DNA from: Roseburia hominis
Lineage (GTDB): Bacteria; Bacillota; Clostridia; Lachnospirales; Lachnospiraceae
Direction: 5' to 3'
Length of the DNA stretch: 64,000 nucleotides
NCBI GenBank assembly: GCA_021771815.1
Contig: JAETOE010000007.1
Coordinates: forward strand, 1 to 64,000
Shown here one piece after another: positions 48,495 through 56,035 of the stretch; the first letter of the stretch is position 1; each line of letters begins with the position of its first letter. The position numbers and the translations under genes were made by a program. The notes beneath the pieces are model-generated. The model was not told the DNA's origin. It searched no databases and saw only the letters and a list, made by a program, of their open reading frames with translations.

Positions 48495-48985
48495 ATATCC
48501 ACCAAATCATACAGATACATTTTTCCAAACTTGGTATAGTTGATAAGTAAGCAGGCAGAATAAATATTGTAGATATCTGTTTTGGCTTCATCTTCATAGA
48601 CAGGCATTGCAAAGCGCGTTGTATAGTAATACCAGCCGTTGCCCGCGTCTGTAGAGTGTTTGTCTTCCCGGTTTTTGCGGAAGCGTTTTTCTGTTGCAAT
48701 TTTCAATATTTCCATTATGCCTTGAGCAGCGTTCGCTTTTGCCTTTGCATTAGAGCCTTTCAAAAGCTTTGTATATTTAGAACCTTTATATTCATTCGGA
48801 AAATCAATGCCAATATAAACAATGTCACTTGTTTCTGCAATCGTAACGATTTCCCCGACATATTTCTGTAAGTATTTCTCGACAGCGTTCCAGTTAATAT
48901 TCTGTTTGTTCTTAAAGATGATACCGGGCAGAATTACTATATTGTGCCCCTCGGCATCCTCAGCAATTCGCAATTTTGGGTTCAT
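48455..48985 (-). CDS. Nuclease-like protein of phage polyvalent-protein type, in a repeat-bounded island
   Basis: A 176-residue soluble protein. The stretch YTKLLKGSNAKAKANAAQGI, a KH-containing segment, GNGWYYYTTRFAMPVY and GKMYLYDLVDIKKEARTPLK recall the small Barnase-EndoU-ColicinE5/D-RelE-like (PBECR) domains that end phage MuF and large polyvalent proteins. The family call is from memory and moderate. Here the domain stands alone. The gene is more AT-rich than its neighbours, has its own AAAGGGA site, sits between two perfect 52-bp repeats, and its 3' end is covered by a predicted antisense RNA. No cognate immunity gene is visible. Confidence 0.6.
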   Translation of the reverse strand: MNPKLRIAEDAEGHNIVILPGIIFKNKQNINWNAVEKYLQKYVGEIVTIAETSDIVYIGIDFPNEYKGSKYTKLLKGSNAKAKANAAQGIMEILKIATEKRFRKNREDKHSTDAGNGWYYYTTRFAMPVYEDEAKTDIYNIYSACLLINYTKFGKMYLYDLVDIKKEARTPLKTIC

Positions 48986-49210
48986 TTAGTCCCTTTCTGT
49001 GTGATGAAGTACCGTTATTGTAGACTCGTCCACGCGTGATGTCCTGTCTTATACAGGCTTGGCGTATTCAAGCATTTGTCAATGATTCGCTTTTATTGAA
49101 GGTGGATTTTTTGCCCGAAGCAAAGCATGGATTTTTGAAGAAGTGTCTCTTGCTATTATTTGAAAATTGTTCTTGTTTCTTGGATTAGCTCATGTCGTCT
49201 TTTTTTAAAA

Positions 49211-49262
49211 CTCCCGGAAATTCGCTCATACAATGATATTCACGAATTCCGGGAGGTAGAAC
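49211..49262. repeat. 52-bp direct repeat, copy 2 (terminator-like hairpin after the GH18 gene)
   Basis: Second perfect copy, 940 bp from the first. On the minus strand its hairpin lies 15 bp after the GH18 stop codon and is followed by TTTT, so it works as an intrinsic terminator there. Confidence 0.9.
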
Positions 49263-49277
49263 TAATGTAATCTTTTG

Positions 49278-51038
49278 TTAATTAATATATTTGATGATCG
49301 TGTCCCAAACAGTAGGATCTTCCAGGGTAAGCTTCCAGAACGCGCCGCCCGCGAGCTGGCTCTCCTGGAGTACTTTGAGCTTCTCCTCGAGGGAAGCGGA
49401 ATCTTCGACCCAGATCTTATAGGTGACGCCGCCGTTAATGTATTCTACATAGTACTGTGCGCAGTCATCGGACCACACCGGAACGGCGCCGTTCGCACTG
49501 ATAAGATTTTGCGTCTCTTTCATGCTGGCTGAATAGCAGTCAAGCTCAAAGAGTGTGTAGCTGTCTGAGGTATTCTCCGTGTCACTTATGGCAGCGCCGT
49601 CCTCTGAAACCGGAGTCTCACTCCACACACGGGTGTAGAACGGAATACCTAGAATCAACTGATCCGCCGGAACCTCCTGTAGGGTGTCGGCGACTCCCTG
49701 TCTGACAAATCCAATGGAGGCGACGGAACCCGCCTCCTCTGAGCCGACATAATGCTCGTCGTAACCCATCAGGATTACATAATCGGCGAACATTGCCTGT
49801 TCCGCACGATTATAAAATGCTGTGTAAGCTGTCGGCGGATAATTGTCCACGGATAAGACGATTCCGTTATTCGCACATTTTAGAGAAAGCTCGCGAATAA
49901 ACTGGATATAGGAATCACCGACTGCCGGATCGAGCGACTCGAAATCGACATTAATACCGTCCAGATTGTACTGGATGGCGGCGGAGATCAAATTGTTGAT
50001 CAAATTCTCGCGCCGTGAGGTGTAGGTCAGAACCTCGGTTGTGCTCGGATTCTCAAGTCCCTGATCTCTTGCGCCGAAATTGCTGACCAGCGCCCAGACC
50101 TCGATGCCGTTCTGGTGGCAATAGTTCACATAATCAGAACTTGCCAGAGAGCCGATGCCTCCGTTCGTATCTTTCAGATAGAACCAGGTCGGAGAAATAA
50201 CATTCATTCCTTTTGTACTGGAAATCACATTGGCGACATTGCTGTTCGCGGTGTTGTTTGTAACCTGATGCCAGCCCATGCTGATGCGGAAATCCTTTTT
50301 GATGTGGGAGAAGCTCTCCGGTATATAATCGCTGACAAGTGTCTCCGTACTGGTGCTGCCAAGAGTTTTGGACTTGACATAGCCGATGACTCCGTCCGCG
50401 GAAGCGACTTTCGTCCATGTTTCATCCGGTTCAAGCACTGTAAGAGCAGTCCCTTTTGCGATATCGGCGAGAATCGGACTCTTGATGCCGCCCTGATAAC
50501 GAAGTTCGGTATCCTTTTTGGTAGAAGCAACCGTATAGTCGCCCCAGGCATTCGTGAGAACGACGCGGTTCGGCGACTCATATACTGTGTAGGAAATATC
50601 GGAATACTGCTTTACGAAGTCCAACGCGATATAGGCGGTAGCCGCGTCAACCTTTACGATAATATGGTCTGAGTTCACCGCATTCTTGGTGACATAGTAG
50701 GTAGTGCTCTCTGCATCGGCAGAAATCAGATCCGTCGCAGTGGTGTAAAGCAGCTTATTTTCGTTGGTATCCCAGTAGAAACGGTCGTTGATGAGATCGT
50801 GAACCGTATTGAAGTCGAGATACACATAGCCGTCGATCATACGGCCCTGTGCGGGAAGCACCTCGTTATTTAAGATGAGGGCAACATCATCCGGTTGGGA
50901 CATCTGATAGTATTCGGACAGTTCTTCGTGTTCTTTGGAGGGTGTATATTTCTCGATCAGCTTTCCGAGAAGTATGAATAGAATTACAATAATAATTAAA
51001 ACGATGGCAGCGATAACCGGAATAACCTTCTTTTTCAT
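49278..51038 (-). CDS. Exported GH18 family hydrolase (YdhD/SleL-like)
   Basis: A 586-residue membrane-anchored protein. A basic N-terminus and helix (about 5-25) are followed by a copper-amine-oxidase-N-like domain (about 45-175), an SH3-like domain (about 178-230: ILADIAKGTALTVLEPDETW) and a GH18 barrel (about 245-586). The catalytic motif DGINVDFE lies near 357-364 and keeps the acid Glu. Relatives cleave peptidoglycan, including spore cortex, rather than chitin. It is followed by the repeat-bounded island and then the amidase, with which it once was probably adjacent. AAAGGG precedes the ATG. Confidence 0.9.
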   Translation of the reverse strand: MKKKVIPVIAAIVLIIIVILFILLGKLIEKYTPSKEHEELSEYYQMSQPDDVALILNNEVLPAQGRMIDGYVYLDFNTVHDLINDRFYWDTNENKLLYTTATDLISADAESTTYYVTKNAVNSDHIIVKVDAATAYIALDFVKQYSDISYTVYESPNRVVLTNAWGDYTVASTKKDTELRYQGGIKSPILADIAKGTALTVLEPDETWTKVASADGVIGYVKSKTLGSTSTETLVSDYIPESFSHIKKDFRISMGWHQVTNNTANSNVANVISSTKGMNVISPTWFYLKDTNGGIGSLASSDYVNYCHQNGIEVWALVSNFGARDQGLENPSTTEVLTYTSRRENLINNLISAAIQYNLDGINVDFESLDPAVGDSYIQFIRELSLKCANNGIVLSVDNYPPTAYTAFYNRAEQAMFADYVILMGYDEHYVGSEEAGSVASIGFVRQGVADTLQEVPADQLILGIPFYTRVWSETPVSEDGAAISDTENTSDSYTLFELDCYSASMKETQNLISANGAVPVWSDDCAQYYVEYINGGVTYKIWVEDSASLEEKLKVLQESQLAGGAFWKLTLEDPTVWDTIIKYIN

Positions 51039-51160
51039 GTATAAAACCCTTTCTTCTTCTGAAACTTGTACTTGTACATTGTAGCATATAAGCGGCTAAA
51101 TTCAAAGAGATTTTGACGCAATCAAAGCTGGCGTATTCTGGAATCGCCGCAGGTTCTAAA

Positions 51161-51181
51161 GGGGATGCCTGTGGCATCCCC
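51161..51181 (-). terminator. Terminator hairpin upstream of the GH18 gene
   Basis: GGGGATGCC and GGCATCCCC pair perfectly with a 3-nt loop. On the minus strand TTTAGAA follows, closing the kinase cassette transcript. The rest of 51039-51298 shows no coding frame I can support. Confidence 0.65.
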
Positions 51182-51298
51182 GGTCTTCTTATCAAATAAT
51201 GGTTTTTGTGTGTTACTGCGAGTTACAGTATGACCGGGCATTGAGGAACTCAGTCATTCTGTTCCCTGACAATAAGTTACAATAAGCTGCAATGAGCT

Positions 51299-51517
51299 TT
51301 ATTCAGATGATTCTTTGTTCACTTTATCAAAGTGAATCTCCGTCAACACCCCCTCGTCAAAGATATAGTCTCTCATATAAGTACGTTCTTCGTGCACACA
51401 TAACTGGCTGGCAACATCCTTTGGATTACTCCGTTCACCCTCCAGCCAGATCGTGATTCCTCTGTCCTCCAAGGAGGCAAGCTCCAGATAGAGTTTTTCC
51501 ATATATTCGTATTCCAT
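51299..51517 (-). CDS. Small acidic protein of unknown function
   Basis: A 72-residue soluble protein with an acidic N-terminus (MEYEYMEKLYLELASLEDRG) and a middle containing IWLEGERSNPKDVASQLCVH. GGGGGAT precedes the ATG; a second Met at position 6 is possible. It lies 92 bp after the ParA-like gene on the same strand and may be the third member of that cassette. No family recognised. Confidence 0.6.
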   Translation of the reverse strand: MEYEYMEKLYLELASLEDRGITIWLEGERSNPKDVASQLCVHEERTYMRDYIFDEGVLTEIHFDKVNKESSE

Positions 51518-51609
51518 TTTTTTATCCCCCGTAAAAATGTAATGACCATGAGAAATTCGCTGGTTACGTTCGTGATATAATTGTCTGATCCCCGGCAGAC
51601 AGGGCGTCG

Positions 51610-52278
51610 TCAGTGGGACGCCAGCAGTTCTTCAAAAAAGAGGAAGAGCTGCTTTTCGATACGAAAAGGGTCCTTGATGAAAGGAACCTCGCGCACAGCA
51701 ATGCGGTTTGCTTTGGAAAAACGGGAAATGTCATATGATGTCCCCATCTGTACCAGATAATTACAACCTTCCCCAAGGTTTACTGAGTGATTTAATAGTT
51801 CTAAGGATTTTTCGTATTTCCAGATTTTCCAGGGAGCGAGACGGCCAAGAACGAATTTGGTATCGCAGCGCAGAAATTCAGAAAGATCTGCTTCGCCCAT
51901 ACTTCCAAGATCCAGAATCAGGTAGTCATAGTCCCGGTTGAGCAGCAGCGGCACATCGCAGTATGACACATGCGGGTAATAATCCACGCCGCGCAGTGAA
52001 AAGAAAAGCGGTTCCTGCTTCGCCACTCCCGGTAAGGACGGCGCTTTGGCGCGTGCCCTGGCATGACGTCTTAGGACTGCGGAAAAGTCCGTGTCCGGTA
52101 GAACGCGTGCGATCTCGTTTCGCTTATGCAGTTCTAAGTAGGCGGCACGCTTTTGCTGTTTGGAAACGCAGTAGCTGCACAGGGCGACGGCGAGCTGTGT
52201 GACGCCCACGCCGGAATCACAGCCGAGGAAGCCGATGGTGCTATGTGCTTTTGTTTCGTATCGGTCAAAGTGAAAAAT
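51610..52278 (-). CDS. ParA/MinD-fold protein with lysine-less P-loop (probable AUU start)
   Basis: A 222-residue protein. With the start at ATT 52278 the N-terminus includes a full phosphate-loop region, GFLGCDSGVGVTQLAVAL (residues 16-33). The loop has the MinD/ParA glycine pattern but Val where the conserved Lys should be. A Walker-B-like LILDLGSMG follows near 120. A start at GTG 52209 would cut the P-loop in half and cannot be right. No ATG, GTG or TTG exists upstream in frame, while AAAGGAGG is spaced 8 bp before ATT. It overlaps the kinase gene by 14 bp. Probably a nucleotide-fold scaffold or regulator. Confidence 0.72.
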   Translation of the reverse strand: MFHFDRYETKAHSTIGFLGCDSGVGVTQLAVALCSYCVSKQQKRAAYLELHKRNEIARVLPDTDFSAVLRRHARARAKAPSLPGVAKQEPLFFSLRGVDYYPHVSYCDVPLLLNRDYDYLILDLGSMGEADLSEFLRCDTKFVLGRLAPWKIWKYEKSLELLNHSVNLGEGCNYLVQMGTSYDISRFSKANRIAVREVPFIKDPFRIEKQLFLFFEELLASH

Positions 52279-53608
52279 GTATGTTTCCTCCTTTCTTTGG
52301 AAAAATAGATGAAATAAGCCGTTCTTTTTCAGCGGAGACGCGGTAGGGATCCGGGTCGTTCGGAAAGCAGTAAACGCGCCGATTTATATGTTTTGCATAG
52401 GCTCCGGCGGCGCGCTTGTTCCCATGATTGCAGACAAAAACGGTCTGCGGGAACAGCGCGAGCTGTTTCGCGTAAGTGACAGACTGTGTGAAATCCCAGT
52501 CAGCGCCGCTCAGTAAAAAGAAAATGAAATCGGAAGTCTCTAGTTTTGCAAGGTCAGGCGCGTCTGTACCAAAATCCTTCACGATGCAGTCGTCCGCGGG
52601 AAGCGGAAAAAATACGCCGTCTCCGTAATTTGGTACGCCTTTGAAGTACTCGTAGTAAAAAATACCGTCCCGTTCCTTAAAATGCGGATTTGCCCTTGCA
52701 ATCGCATCGAGGGTCCTGTCTTTGCCTGCGGCCATATAGAGCGTCGGCACGGAACGTTTTCGTAGGGTACAGACAAGGGAAACTGCAAAGTGCGTGGCGC
52801 CTGCGCCGGGTCTGCTCCCGATCACGGCAATATTTCGGATGAGATGCGAAGAATGCCCGCTAGAATGTTTCTGTACATGAAGCAGTGCGTTTGCTGCGTC
52901 GGCAGCCGACGGATAACGCTCGTCCGGTTCCTTCGCGGTTGCGCGCTTTACAATGTGCAGAAGTCTGTCGGAACATTTGGAGTCAGCGGCGCTTATAAGA
53001 AACTCCAGAACTTTGCCGAGACTGTAGATATCGGCGGCGAGAGTAACGGGAAGCCCGTCCCGGGCTTCGGGAGCCGCAAATTCGTCTGTTCCGTAAATTT
53101 GGAAATGTTTACCGGAACCGGTAAAAAAAGAAGCGATGCCAAAGTCGATTAATTTTAACTGATTTCCACATAATATAATATGCTCCGGTTTCAGATCCTG
53201 ATACAGGATAGGATATGGAGATAAATGATGCAGATAATCTAAGATATCGCATAGTTGGATGCCTAATTTTACAATCAGTTCCTGTGAAATGGTTTTCTGA
53301 TGAGACACAAACGTGTCTAGTGATTCACCCTGAATAAATTCTTCAATGATATACAGATAATCGTCATCTTCGTCGATATCATATATGAGGGGGATTCCTG
53401 GATGATTAAGATGTTTTAGAAGTTCTGCTTCCGGAGGGAAGCCAGTCTTCAGGGAGAAAGAAGTCTTATCTGCCGGATGTCTGGGGATACGTTTGATGGC
53501 GCGATAAAGCTTCAATTTGAGATGTTCGGCAAGAAAGACGGTACTGAAACTACCAGAACCGAGCACGGAGATAATTCGATATTTGCCGGACAGGATAAAT
53601 TCTTCTAT
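52265..53608 (-). CDS. Ser/Thr kinase fused to a lysine-less ParA-like domain (probable AUA start)
   Basis: A 447-residue protein. The kinase domain (about 8-245) has the Gly loop GSGSFSTVF (17-25), catalytic Lys39 (AIK), Glu in the C helix, YQDLKPEH at 136-143 in place of HRDLKPEN, DFG at 155 and APEA. It therefore keeps Lys, catalytic Asp and DFG but lacks the HRD His and Arg. Residues about 258-430 form a P-loop NTPase domain with GSRPGAGAT at 264-272, where Ala replaces the Lys. ATA 53608 is the only start that includes KYRIISVLGSG; AAAGGAG lies 10 bp before it. Starting at GTG 53566 would cut into the Gly loop. Confidence 0.8.
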   Translation of the reverse strand: MEEFILSGKYRIISVLGSGSFSTVFLAEHLKLKLYRAIKRIPRHPADKTSFSLKTGFPPEAELLKHLNHPGIPLIYDIDEDDDYLYIIEEFIQGESLDTFVSHQKTISQELIVKLGIQLCDILDYLHHLSPYPILYQDLKPEHIILCGNQLKLIDFGIASFFTGSGKHFQIYGTDEFAAPEARDGLPVTLAADIYSLGKVLEFLISAADSKCSDRLLHIVKRATAKEPDERYPSAADAANALLHVQKHSSGHSSHLIRNIAVIGSRPGAGATHFAVSLVCTLRKRSVPTLYMAAGKDRTLDAIARANPHFKERDGIFYYEYFKGVPNYGDGVFFPLPADDCIVKDFGTDAPDLAKLETSDFIFFLLSGADWDFTQSVTYAKQLALFPQTVFVCNHGNKRAAGAYAKHINRRVYCFPNDPDPYRVSAEKERLISSIFPKKGGNIHFSL

Positions 53609-53658
53609 GCAAGATCCGCTCCTTTCACAGCGTAGCAGATTCGCATCTCATGCATATG

Positions 53659-53687
53659 TTTATAACATGAAAGATGTAGTTATGCAA
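53659..53687 (-). promoter_or_regulatory. Promoter of the kinase cassette
   Basis: On the minus strand TTGCAT (53687-53682), 17 bp, TATAAA (53664-53659). Confidence 0.6.
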
Positions 53688-53780
53688 TCCCTTTTTGAAA
53701 ATTTTGTACATCTTTCACAAAAATTTTTCTAAATCAGTGCGGAGTAACCCATTTTATAAAGATTTAATAAAAAGGTATAC

Positions 53781-53809
53781 TTTACATCAATATAGCATTT
53801 GTTTATAAT
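53781..53809 (+). promoter_or_regulatory. Promoter of mecA
   Basis: TTTACA (53781-53786), 17 bp, TATAAT (53804-53809). The leader down to 53918 contains two hairpins (GTGCGG/CCGCAC at 53849-53867 and CTGGC/GCCAG at 53877-53895). Confidence 0.7.
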
Positions 53810-53918
53810 AAATGTACAGTTTACAAGGTTTTCCGGATGAAGGAGGTAGTGCGGGGATTTGCCGCACGAATTTTAGCTGGCGGCGGTGCTGCCAGAATAC
53901 GGAAAGGCGTGGTGTTGT

Positions 53919-54698
53919 ATGAAAATCGAAAAAGTAAGCGATAATCAGATTCGTTGCACGCTGACAAGAGAGGATCTGGCGGAGCGTCAGATTAAGCTCA
54001 GTGAGCTGGCATACGGTACGGAGAAAGCGAAGCTTCTCTTCCGTGACATGATGCAGCAGGCGGCGTATGAGTTTGGTTTTGAAGCGGATGATATTCCGCT
54101 TATGATAGAGGCAATTCCGCTGTCTGCGGACACGGTGATTCTTGTGATCACCAAGGTTGAATACCCGGAGGAACTTGATACCCGGTTTTCCAAGTTCTCG
54201 GAGCCTGATCCTGAGGATGTATATGAGGATGCACCCGAGGGCAGCGGTACATCTCCGGCATTGGAGGGGGCGGATGATATCCTTGGCCTGTTCCGCAAGA
54301 TTCAGGAGGAGCGCAGGAAGGCGGCAGAGACAGAGCAGGAGAATGACAGCTTCATTTCAACAGAAGATAAAAAGCAGAATAAAGTTCCGGTAAACGTACT
54401 TGTAGACATTACGAAGCTGTTTGTATTTAGCGATTTCTCGGAAGTTACCAGACTTGCGCATGCGCTCGGGGGGTTCTATACGGGAAGCAATGACCTGTAT
54501 AAGAATGAAGCGGCGCATAAGTATTATCTGCTCGTCCGCAAGAGCAGTCAGACGCCGGAGGAGTTCAACAAGGTGTGCAATATTCTTTCCGAATATGCCG
54601 CACAGCAGACTTATACCCCGGCGACGGGAGCGTTTATGAGTGAGCATTACCGGATTCTTTTGAAAGGAAGTGCACTTCAGACGCTGGCGCAGTTATAA
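53919..54698 (+). CDS. mecA: Adaptor protein MecA
   Basis: Delivers substrates to the ClpC/ClpP protease and modulates competence, sporulation or motility regulators. The 259-residue protein has the MecA N-terminal domain (1-95: MKIEKVSDNQIRCTLTREDL, FRDMMQQAAYEFGFE), a variable acidic linker (about 95-165) and the ClpC-binding C-terminal domain (about 165-250), with LYKNEAAHKYYLLV and SEYAAQQTYT. ATG 53919 gives the classic N-terminus, although its ribosome binding site AAAGG is weak. A much better AGGAGG lies 73 bp upstream in the leader without a well-placed start. Confidence 0.92.
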   Translation: MKIEKVSDNQIRCTLTREDLAERQIKLSELAYGTEKAKLLFRDMMQQAAYEFGFEADDIPLMIEAIPLSADTVILVITKVEYPEELDTRFSKFSEPDPEDVYEDAPEGSGTSPALEGADDILGLFRKIQEERRKAAETEQENDSFISTEDKKQNKVPVNVLVDITKLFVFSDFSEVTRLAHALGGFYTGSNDLYKNEAAHKYYLLVRKSSQTPEEFNKVCNILSEYAAQQTYTPATGAFMSEHYRILLKGSALQTLAQL

Positions 54699-54737
54699 GT
54701 TATAGGAATGGAGTTGTAAGAATAGTCATAAAGTAAA

Positions 54738-54772
54738 GGCCCTTGCTGTATAAGATGCGGCAGGGGCTTTTC
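54738..54772 (+). terminator. Terminator after mecA
   Basis: GCCCTTGC pairs with GGCAGGGGC around a TATAAGATG loop, followed by TTTTCTTTG. Confidence 0.8.
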
Positions 54773-54844
54773 TTTGCTCTATAGGAAATATCATGTTGCT
54801 ATAAGGCGTCAAATCGATGATTCCTATAGATAAAATAGAGTAAA

Positions 54845-54892
54845 AAACCCCGCGGGGCAGGTGCAAGTCCTAAAGCTGCTCCGCGGTGGGAA
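54845..54892 (+). other. Strong GC-rich hairpin and small repeats in the gap before the XRE gene
   Basis: CCCCGCGGGGCAG and CTGCTCCGCGG pair over a 15-nt loop with no T run after. Nearby, GAACTGCCAC occurs twice (54905-54914 and 54926-54935), 21 bp apart. The 304-bp gap otherwise holds only the mecA terminator and the XRE ribosome binding site. It may be a structured RNA or an operator region. Confidence 0.4.
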
Positions 54893-55002
54893 GGATATAT
54901 AGTAGAACTGCCACGTATAGTTGCGGAACTGCCACTTTCTTATGGTAGACATTTCTATTGCAATAAGTTACTTTAAAGAAAAAATGCGGAGGGGTTAATC
55001 AT

Positions 55003-55497
55003 ATGACCTTTGGTGAAAAGCTTCAAAAGCTTAGAAAGTCGAACAATTTTTCACAGGAACAACTGGCTGAAAAATTAGGGGTATCAAGACAGGCAATTTC
55101 TAAATGGGAGATGGGAACATTGCCGGATATCGAAAACATCGTAAGGATTAGTCAGTACTTCGATTGCTCATTGGATTATTTGCTAAATAATGAGAATGAT
55201 GAAACTATGACCGATGAATTGCCGGATCAGAAACCACAAGCATCAGATGAAGTCCGGAAGAAGGATGGAAAAATATATATTTCTTCATTCGTGATATGCA
55301 TTGGAGGTATTATAGCACTCCTTTTACCGCTGTTTGCAGAATTGTATCAGGCGTTTGATATGACAACGAACCATACCTGTTTTACAGACTCATCATATTA
55401 TATCCTTCATTCGCCCTTATTGGGAGTCGTTTTCATTTCTGTGCTGCTGATCGGGTTTGGTATTGTGTCCCTGTATCTTCTCCTGAAGAGAAAATAG
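55003..55497 (+). CDS. XRE-family regulator with two membrane helices
   Basis: A 164-residue protein. The N-terminal helix-turn-helix (about 5-62) has SQEQLAEKLGVSRQAISKWE. A polar linker leads to two hydrophobic segments (about 93-112 and 140-160) with a short outside loop holding one Cys. Membrane-tethered HTH proteins of this type are common in Firmicutes and often control adjacent transporters, but none is next to it here. GGAGGGG is correctly spaced before the ATG. Confidence 0.85.
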   Translation: MTFGEKLQKLRKSNNFSQEQLAEKLGVSRQAISKWEMGTLPDIENIVRISQYFDCSLDYLLNNENDETMTDELPDQKPQASDEVRKKDGKIYISSFVICIGGIIALLLPLFAELYQAFDMTTNHTCFTDSSYYILHSPLLGVVFISVLLIGFGIVSLYLLLKRK

Positions 55498-55523
55498 GGG
55501 ACTGCCGTCCCAGGGATAACTAT

Positions 55524-55578
55524 AAAAAAGACTGATAAGCAGCGGTTTCTATAGATTAACCACTGTTTATCAGTCTGT
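55524..55578 (-). terminator. Terminator of the DUF1858 gene
   Basis: On the minus strand AGACTGATAA...TTATCAGTCT forms a long hairpin with further inner pairing (CAG/CTG, GGTT/AACC), followed by TTTTTTATAG. Confidence 0.75.
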
Positions 55579-55633
55579 GCACATCCACTATTAAGACCGT
55601 CGTATACCAAACGGCAAGCACGGCAGTAATTAA

Positions 55634-55843
55634 TTATGCGAGATCTTTTGCAAGAAAGTCGTTGATCTCATTTACCAGCGCATCCGGGTCGATGCCGTGC
55701 ACCATAGCCGCCTCCTCGATCGTCTCCATCTGGGAAGATGGGCATCCGAGACAGTGCATACCGATATTTAAAAGGATTGGTGCAATATTCTCATCGATCT
55801 GGAGTAATTCGCCAATCATTGTTGACCTTGTAACCTGTGCCAT
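55634..55843 (-). CDS. DUF1858 domain protein
   Basis: A 69-residue protein, nearly all DUF1858: TIGELLQ-like start (MIGELLQIDENIAPILLNIG), the paired-Cys motif HCLGCPSSQMETIEEAAMVHG and a C-terminal helix. DUF1858 proteins are small disulfide or metal-linked modules often found with hybrid-cluster or redox proteins in anaerobes. The role is not known. It is monocistronic with its own terminator and GAGG-type site. Confidence 0.9.
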   Translation of the reverse strand: MAQVTRSTMIGELLQIDENIAPILLNIGMHCLGCPSSQMETIEEAAMVHGIDPDALVNEINDFLAKDLA

Positions 55844-55974
55844 GTTCGTTCCTCCTTTTTTTCATTTGCGGACGTATCTTACAATCATTTTATAGTATGT
55901 CCCGCAATGTGCTAATTATAATACGAAATGACCGGGATTGCAAATAAAATCACTTTTTTAGTGATACAGGTACT

Positions 55975-56001
55975 TTAGGGAAAAGAAAAGTTATCCGATA
56001 T
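55975..56001 (+). promoter_or_regulatory. Sigma-D (FliA)-type promoter of flagellin
   Basis: TTAG (55975-55978), 15 bp, TCCGATAT (55994-56001), a good match to TAAA-N15-GCCGATAT, 34 bp before the flagellin ATG. Confidence 0.75.
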
Positions 56002-56035
56002 ATAAGGCAGACATGAGATAAAGGAGAATGACGGT

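Noticed and set aside
48271..49262. The two 52-bp repeats as ends of an insertion sequence
   Set aside because: They are direct, not terminal inverted, copies, each is itself a hairpin, and the island holds no transposase.
53837..53944. Possible 35-codon leader peptide overlapping the mecA start
   Set aside because: ATG 53837 has only a weak AAGG site, the strong AGGAGG lies inside the frame, and hairpins in the leader explain the region equally well. Left unannotated.
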